A DNA stretch of 64,000 nucleotides. It comes from Byssothecium circinans. Taxonomy: Eukaryota > Ascomycota > Dothideomycetes > Pleosporales > Massarinaceae. Shown piece by piece: positions 57,079 to 64,000 of this stretch. Location of the stretch: the NCBI GenBank assembly GCA_010015675.1, contig ML977000.1, positions 413,905 to 477,904 on the forward strand. The letters are read 5' to 3'. The notes beneath the pieces are model-generated. The model had not been told where the DNA came from and ran no database searches. It saw nothing but the letters and a program-made list of their open reading frames with translations. The translations under genes and the position numbers were made by a program. The first letter of the stretch is position 1. Each line of letters begins with the position of its first letter.

Positions 57079-60000
57079 GAAGTTGGACTTTTAGAAGAAT
57101 GAAGGCGCCCAGTCGTCCACCTGTCGTCCAACGTGATACAAGTACCCCAAGCTACTTACCATGGTGCGGCTAGCGTGTACTGGTATCAATAAGCTATCAT
57201 TGCTCGTTCTTGCTCCATCTCCCCTTTAACGTTGAAAAGGTTCGAAGAAAAATCCATCTTCAATAAAGTATCGCAAGATATATCAAGGATATGTATGAAT
57301 AGAAGCGCTGACGGCACCCATCTCCCACAAAGACCTTTCACTTCCACGCATCAACGCCGCCATTCCTTGTGTGTGAGTGCGATTACCCTTTACAACGCCC
57401 CCTTAGTGAGCAAAACACTGGGGCGTTTCTTTGCTTCACAAGATCGCCCCATGGCTCTGAAGCGTAGGCGGTAGCGACAAGGAAGTTAATATAACTTCAC
57501 CTCAAAAAAAGCTACACGTAAGCGCACCTTTCTTACTCTTCGCGATGCTATTCTCGCTCAGTCCCAGGGTTTTGTTCAGGCAATATGAGGCGGAAATATC
57601 CTCATTAATCGGCGTTTCGAGGGTCAGATTAGGGTTTTGAACGAGCATGGCGACACTTTCCTCACGTTTCCCTCGATCGCGGCATCCTACAAGGTGGGAT
57701 GTCGAACTCACGCTTTTCTCTACAAATGTACAAATGGGTATGTTGTTTGATGGGAATGCCAGGACTGGTTTTCTGAGACCGTTGAAAATCGAGTCATGGG
57801 TGTGCATATGAACTGGGGTAACGACACGAAGATGAAGGTGCCTGGACGCTCGAGGGGAGCAGGGAAAAGAACATACTGTCAAGTCAAGGGATAGCGGGGA
57901 CTTTGAGATGGCTGCGCTATTACGCCTAAAGCTGAAAGCTTCGCGCGCATGCATGTTTTAGCTCTCTATGCTAACGGGTAAGTGCTTACTGTCTCCAAGA
58001 AAGTAAATGCTGTATTGGTATATTGGTTGAAGGAGAAGAAGTTGGGAGCTATTTATTTCGGTGAGATTTCATTCCGTGATCAGCTATAAGGTAAAGTCAA
58101 GTTTGCCTGATGGGAAATAAAGGAGAAGAAATCAACGGCAAAATATTTATACTCAGCCCGTCCGTGATGCCGGTGCTAGGTTTTGCCTTTTACATCACCC
58201 AATGCATATTCGCTATAATAAAATATTAGCAAGGATCTTTTGCTTAGTTCTAATATTAAATACCTAGGAAGACGCACTTTATTAATATTCAGCTCCATAA
58301 AGCTGCTTTATTCAAGCAAATAAACGCCTTATACACGAGCCAAGCATTATTAACCCATGCGATAGAATAATTTTTAATCGGCCTTTAAATTTATATTTTT
58401 ATGCTTTTGCATAAGAGTTTGTTGGTGCAGATAATGCATTTACCGAAATAGATTAATTAGAAAAGGGAAGGAAAGTTAACGTGCTATATGAGATTTAAAT
58501 TCGCTATCAAACATCATCACCTCATATTTCAAAATTCGCGGCGCGCTTCCTCCTAACCCTATTGGGGTGTAGGGCGGAGAAAAGATTGGGTACATAGTCT
58601 GACTAAGTCTGAATTCAAGGCAACGGGTATATTTTCTATGAGTGATAAGATAGACTTCGCTGTCAGCTTGGTGACGGCGACGGTGATCGAACAAGTATGG
58701 CTATGGAGGTCTTCGTGGCGGATGGCTGTCGTTTATCTTTCGGTAGTCTACAGAGATGACTGTTCTCCATTCATCCTTCGGTCGCAAACAACTGTGACCC
58801 AGCCGCATGCGTGTCTTAAAAAGACTGCTGCGGTTGATATAATTGCCTCGTAGTCGGTGAGGTGTTATGCACATGCGGCGTATGACAACAGGGAAATATG
58901 TTTGCTGCAGGTTTTACTCAGCTGATGTAAGTACATTCAGCACTTCAGGCATTCCATCGAACATGTGGGAAGAAAGCACGTGACTGAGGATTAGCCCAGG
59001 TCAGGTGTCAGGGAAGGGGTTATGGGCGCTAGATGACTAACATAATTTTCATCGCATCGTTAGCGTACAATGCCTGGCGACGGTTTTTAGCCTTTCGACC
59101 ATAATCTCCACAGCTCTCCACGAACGCCACGAACGCCTTGCAGCGCTGATGTGAGACGCTGCACAGTCATCCATCCTCTTCAGTTTGCACGACCCAGTAT
59201 CGAATGATTGCGCGCGCCACATAGTCGTTCGATATGTTGGCGACCTCGCTGTTCGCGCGAAACCCCGTTCAGAGTTATTCCGCTTGCCATGAAGCCAGCG
59301 GCTGTCCGGATAATTGAAACACGGTCCACTCCGAACGAGAAATCGTTCCACGGGGATAATATCGATAATTCATATCAAGCAGTTTTTTCAGGAGAGTAAG
59401 AGAGCGGTGCTTTCCTCGTTGCCCATCCATCCCATCCGTGTTGGTCAATTGAACGCCCAGTTCCGGATGCAGAGATCTTCATTTCCCAAGTTCAAACACG
59501 AAGAAGGCGGCTGGTGTGACCTCTGACCTCGAAGGCGTACACCACGCCGTGGAGCAACAGGTTTTCACAAGTGGACGCGGCATGCAGAGCGGGGTTTTAC
59601 GAGAAAGGAGAGAGTCAGATGTTATGCCAACTCCTCCACCACAACAGCACTTTCGAACAAGGCATTTCTCAAGTCTATGTAACGAAAACGCCTACATTGA
59701 GGAAAGGCGGTGAACACCTCACCGTCGAACGATGTTCAGCGGTCGCCTTACTTCCAACACTGGGCAATACGGGGAGCTGAAGATGTCCATGTCACTGTGC
59801 CCATTGTTACATGACGCGGTACCACGTGCTCGTTAGGCCAATTGCCTTCAATCACCCCTGCCGCTGCCGTTTCCGTCACACCTGCAATTCTGCAGCTGCG
59901 AACGCACTGAGACATTGCCATTGCTTATAGCAACAATGTTATTACGCCGGTCTATCGTCATAAAGTCTGCGTGACTACTACGAGCGGTGAACTGCCCAAG

Positions 60001-60852
60001 ACGGTTTGGATGACTCTCGTAGTCTGCCGCGCCAATTGCTAGCGGCTATCAGGTCTGACGTTCACCCCGCACTACGGAGACAATGGACTTCGCCAATTGT
60101 TCTGCGATTAGATGCCAAATGAACGGCCATCGTGCGCCGGCATCAGTGTGGCTGTGAACATCGGGCCGAACACAATTACCAGTTGAACATAATTCAAAAC
60201 TTCCAACATCTGAAACTTCCCAACATCTGAAGATTTCTTGTCATCGGTCTGTCACTGCAGGTCATACTACGAAGCCATGGAGATCTATTTTAGGACACAA
60301 TGCTGACAGAGCCTTAGCTTGGATTGATTCTTCGATGCTTGTTCCCGGCAGTGTTGGCGAAACGAGCAATTCCATGAACCGTCCCAAAGCCGTATTTATG
60401 CAGCAACCATGTCGCTCTACCCTCGTGTCTGTTCATCCGCCAAGCGGAACACCCCAATCAGGCAGACCCGCATTGCTTAGCTATTGCAACCCTGTTGTGC
60501 TTCTAACTAACTGCAGGTTGGTGGCCCTGCACGCTACTTCTTGATTGGATGCCTTGTAGCTCGTAATATCGTTTGTGCTGATCCGAGGACAAATTACGCA
60601 GGATCAGCCCCACCAGCTGGGAAATGGGACATTGGGCCTATGGAGGCTCGGGTCTAATATTGAGGTGGCCCACATAGGGGACCCTGGATCGTATCGCTGA
60701 CACTGCGAAAGGTACATATAGCGACCGCAGGTCCGGGTGCGAAGTTTCTCCTTCCACCAAGTTCCCAGAAGAGCCTTCTTCTGCCCACACTCGCTTGAAC
60801 ATCTCCATTATATCTTTTAATAATTCTTAATTCGTGGTTCGCTCTTCACACC
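57079..60852. other. 3.8-kb gene-free region with an AT-rich relic, upstream of tyrosinase
   Basis: No supported gene. The stretch 58190-58500 is markedly AT-rich compared with its surroundings and is listed separately. The last 60 bases before the tyrosinase ATG contain a TATATC-type element and TTTTAATAATTC at about 60808-60826. Confidence 0.45.
58190..58500. repeat. AT-rich, TpA-loaded relic, probably a RIP-decayed repeat
   Basis: About 310 bases are dominated by TA, AATATTA and TTTAAT steps (for example CGCTATAATAAAATATTAG and TTTTTAATCGGCC). The flanks on both sides are near 50% GC. Abrupt AT-rich islands of this kind in ascomycetes are often old repeats after RIP. No open frame or terminal repeat remains. 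Confidence 0.45.
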
Positions 60853-62008
60853 ATGCGTCTTTCAGCCGCTTCCGCCCTCTTGGGTGCCTCCCTCGTCTCT
60901 GGCGCCGTCATCCCTAACAATACTCTCGCAGCTCCTACACCGCTCGACAAAATCCCAACCCACAAGCATAAAGTCATTCAACCCGCTGAACTCTTCAATG
61001 CTCTTAAGAGTAAGGGCATTGAGGTGCTCCACAACATCACTGCGCCCCTAATCGAAGACCTCAGGGACGCCCTCAAGAAGTCACCCAACGGCGAATTCAA
61101 GGCCAACACCCTCGCGACCGCGGCGACATGCACCAACCCCCGTCAGCGCACCGAATGGGACAGCTACTCCCAGGATGACCGCCACGCCTACGTCAATGCC
61201 ATCAATTGCCTGCGCAGCCGCCCTGCTTCGGGCCAATTCCCCCCTGCGGGCAACCGTTACGAGGATTTAGTCAGGCTACACCAGTCTGTGACGCCCAACG
61301 TCCATGACAATGCCAAGTTCCTTGTCTGGCACCGTTATTTCATGTGGGTGTTTGAGGACATTCTGCGAACCGAGTGCGGTTTCGATCGCAACCTTCCTTG
61401 GTGGGACGAGGGTAGGAACACTGGACGCTTTGCTGCGTCGTCTGTCTTCTCCGGCGAGTACTACGGTGCCATTGCCATCGGCGGTGCCTGCGTTAGCGAT
61501 GGAGTAAGTGTTTTGCTCCAGCCTCTCAAAAAATTGACATTAACTCGTCCAGGTTTTTTCCAACTCCAATCTGAACATCGGTCCCGGTGACGGCTTCCAA
61601 CCCCACTGTCTGTCACGCGCTGGGGACAGTGGCTACACTGGCCAAATCAACGAGGACCTTGTCAACGCCGTCAACTCATGGCCTGAATACAGGGATATGG
61701 CCTACTACGCTGAAGGTACCTACCATGCCTACGGCCATCTCGGTGTTGGTGGCGTGCAAGCCGACAAGTACGCTTCGCCCGGGGACCCATGGTTCTTCCT
61801 TCACCACGCTTACGTCGATCGCAACTTTGCCAACTGGCAGGGTGGTGACGCGAACACCCGTACCAACACCATCAACGGAAACGACATCAACGGAAACCCG
61901 TTGACCATGGACACTATTATCTACATGAACGGATTGAGGCCTGATATCGCCGTCAGGGAGATTATGAATGTGTTGGGTGATAGGCTGTGTTACACATACC
62001 AGTATTAG
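60853..62008 (+). CDS. Secreted tyrosinase (type-3 copper protein)
   Basis: Exons 60853-61503 and 61553-62008; the 49-nt intron is GTAAGT...TCCAG; 368 aa. The N-terminus (MRLSAASALLGASLVSGAV) is a signal peptide. A propeptide-like segment with two N-glycosylation sites leads to the CuA site: His143 (RLHQS), His151 (NVHDN) and His160 (LVWHRYFMWVFE). The CuB site has His275 and His279 (GTYHAYGHLG) and His302 (PWFFLHHAYVDRNFANWQ). The family oxidises phenols to quinones, often for melanin or secondary metabolism. It is shorter than the large fungal tyrosinases and resembles the short secreted ascomycete group ending near CYTYQY. No biosynthetic partners are adjacent. Confidence 0.93.
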
Positions 62009-62719
62009 TAGAGGACAATTGTAGCACTGGAGTTTTGAGGGTTTGAGAATAGAAATACGAAATCGAAAAGGTAGTAACGACTACAGTGACTGTTTGCTGC
62101 GTGATAGCGTTTGTTCGTATGTATTTAATCTAATCCATAATTTCGGCTGCGATCATTATGCGATTATTCTTGGCTACGGGTGTAGTTCGGTTAGTCTCCA
62201 CATCTTTGTACGCGTGGCAGGGTGATGATGATTTAGACTGAAACATGGAAGCTGATTATCATGATCTTACGCTATCAGGCAGCGGATCCGTAGAAAGAAA
62301 GCTGTACAGCGCATTGATACGGGAACGCGCCAGCAGCATTGTGGAGTCGGTGTAAAAAGAGTTGCTTCAGTTTGCTATGTGCAAATAATAGGAAACGTTG
62401 CCGGACTTTCAGTTCAAGACTACGATGTAGTATTTTGATCGGCCCGATATCGTGGGCACTTTTGAAACTGTTAGTAGCGGTTCCCCATCTCCATTTAGGA
62501 GGATTTCCGAGGATTCGCGTTGAACATGAACTGATCGGTGATACTATTTGGAGCGGAGCCCAAGAGGAGAGGCCTAAGAGCAATTGCTATTAATTATCCA
62601 AGTCCGCTACAAACTATCTACATAACACGCCGGAAATCATAAAATACATTTGCGAGGATCCAGCCCAAGCATAGATAATACTCGTTGACAAATTTACGAG
62701 ATACACTCCATATTCCCCG
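62009..62719. other. Convergent spacer
   Basis: This separates the 3' ends of the tyrosinase gene and the coiled-coil gene. I see no gene or repeat. Confidence 0.45.
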
Positions 62720-63706
62720 TTACATTTCCAAAATCTCTTCGAACAGCTCGACCGCCTTCAAGATCGTCCCTGACCTGAGGAAATCTTCTTTTTGGAGCAT
62801 GTTCACCTCCTTCAATAGCCCGCGACATTTCGCATATTCCTCTGGCAAACTTTCCGGTGATTCGCAGAGCATTGGATTCCCCATTGTTTGCTTGTCTGCC
62901 CAGTGGCGTGCATAAAGCCTGTCGAGAAGGAGACGGATGCCTTCAATGACTTCGACTTCACGGTCTCGGCCCTCGATTAGAAATTGTTTTGCTTCGGCCA
63001 ACTCTTCATACTGCTGATCCACATCTTCGTTCGTGACACGAGCAAGCCTTGATTTGGTTTTCTTAACCTGCGACTCCATTTTCTTCATGTTGTCTAGAGA
63101 CTTTAGGATCTTTCGTAACACAACCGTTTCATTCGCTCTGCCTGATAGATAGTGAGCAGTGTCAGGTGATTCAAACCGACGGAATGGGGGGCACATTAGC
63201 ACGAATCTAGCAATATCTCGAGGAAGTTGGCTCTTTTCGGCATCTCTGGTGTTTCGCTCCTTCAGGTCCTTGCCGCGGGGGCGTTGAAGTTTCTCATGCC
63301 GCGCCTTTATTGGTCCAAACACTATGTTCATCTCGGACTACTTTTTGTTGACCTTTTCATGGAGCTCATGGAGGTCTTTCCGAGCTTCTGCTTGGTCACG
63401 AGCCTTCGTTTCGGCCGCTTCCTTCTCTTCGGCTCGCTTGGCAGCAGCCATTAGCGTGGCATTCTTGTCGTCGGAATCGATCTGCTTGGAGCCGGAACGA
63501 GATAAAGTGGCAGGTTGGCTTTTTGCTGCCGTTACTTTTGAGCTGTTCTTTGAAGCAAACTGCACGTTTTTGGTCGAAGACTGAGATGGTGTTTGAGATG
63601 TTGGCTTAGGACCAAGTGACGCATCTCTGAGGTTCGGGCGCGGTTTAGTGGTCGGCTGCGCTGCAGCTGGCTTGGTGGAATTATTCTTGGGAGTGGCTGG
63701 CGACAT
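62720..63706 (-). pseudogene. Coiled-coil protein gene with one in-frame TAG
   Basis: From ATG 63706 (MSPATPKNNSTKP) one phase runs to the stop at 62720 (328 sense codons), interrupted only by TAG at 63338-63340 (EKVNKK-stop-SEMNIVFGPIK). The N-terminal part is Lys/Ser/Pro-rich and disordered. The C-terminal 200 residues look ordered: DIARFVLMCPPFRRFESPDT, long helices (ILKSLDNMKKMESQVKKTK) and a closing helix (TILKAVELFEEILEM). No intron that removes the TAG keeps the frame. It could be a real truncation (one C-to-T change from Gln), a sequencing error, or two separate short proteins. I do not recognise the family. Confidence 0.55.
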
Positions 63707-64000
63707 ATTGAAGAACTGTATTCGGGTGGAAAGCGATAAGTTCGTGCGGTTTGGAAGTAAAAGAAGGCAAGTGCAGGCAAATTCTTGTGTACTGTTTTCT
63801 TGTGCGTTCTGGGTTTTTGGATTACGAAAATGGACCTCCTAGGCAAAGCTTATATAGGCGTATGGATGGAGTGGGACGGTGACCGCTGCGGGTGCGCGAA
63901 AGTGATGTGACATAGCCAATGATACCTCAAAGCGCCTATATCGATTAATCGGTGAATACATCTGTGATGAGACGCCTCCAAGCGTTGGATCTTTTCACAC
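63707..64000. other. Right edge, upstream of the coiled-coil gene
   Basis: Promoter region of the minus-strand gene. Nothing else is visible before the window ends. Confidence 0.4.

Noticed and set aside
63300..63420. Intron that would remove the TAG at 63338
   Set aside because: The only size-compatible GT-AG pair (62 nt) shifts the frame; others are under 40 nt.

Overview
This window reads as nuclear DNA of a filamentous ascomycete. Its genes carry short introns of about 48-152 nt with GTAAGT/GTACGT-type donors and CTAAC/CTGAC-like branch sites. The protein set is typical of Pezizomycotina: a Yar1-type ankyrin protein, an AIM6-type phosphodiesterase, a chromodomain/Hda2-3 protein, a Ctk1-type kinase, fungal acetoacetyl-CoA synthetase and a secreted tyrosinase. 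A repeat-induced-point-mutation (RIP)-like transposon supports this. The protein sequences feel like Dothideomycetes, but that is only an impression. Species cannot be fixed from the sequence.

Layout. 0.8-3.0 kb: a WW-domain protein and a YAR1 homologue. 3-6.5 kb: no gene seen. 6.5-7.6 kb: an unrecognised protein with an internal domain duplication. 8.1-9.1 kb: a five-exon Mpo1-like ER dioxygenase. 10.0-12.2 kb: a five-exon MFS sugar/polyol transporter. 14.8-15.9 kb: a secreted AIM6-like phosphodiesterase. 16.8-24.6 kb is gene-dense: a large chromodomain/Hda2-3 protein, a CID/RS protein, and, divergently, a Yih1/IMPACT homologue. 26.3-28.0 kb: a CorA-like membrane protein whose exon structure is hard to read, with a 16-bp minisatellite just upstream. 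28.4-30.7 kb: acetoacetyl-CoA synthetase with a 9-nt microexon.

31.1-34.6 kb is a complete but mutated DD34E Tc1/mariner-IS630-type transposon with 85-bp terminal inverted repeats. It carries a degraded transposase and, on the opposite strand, a second 600-codon frame of unknown function. That frame has eight premature stops but no frameshift. Next to it lies a MYND-finger gene broken by two stops of the same C-to-T type, which suggests mutation spilling out of the repeat.

37.3-39.5 kb has no protein gene but contains a compact series of perfect hairpins ending near a T6 run, a candidate structured RNA. 39.5-40.9 kb encodes a disordered fungal protein. 45.8-49.5 kb encodes a Ctk1/CDK12-type kinase with a long RS/RD-rich N-terminus. 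51.3-54.4 kb holds GTP cyclohydrolase I and a conserved-looking unknown. 54.9-57 kb holds two low-complexity unknowns, one interrupted. 57-60.8 kb is gene-free with an AT-rich relic. 60.9-62.0 kb is a secreted tyrosinase. 62.7-63.7 kb is a coiled-coil protein gene interrupted by one TAG.

Most intact genes are housekeeping: RNA processing, transcription elongation, heterochromatin, translation control, folate/pterin synthesis and lipid metabolism. They do not form an obvious pathway cluster. The unusual material is the transposon's second frame, the nonsense-mutated genes, the hairpin array and the duplicated-domain protein. Exon boundaries were placed by eye from splice signals, reading frame and family similarity; no search or RNA evidence was available.
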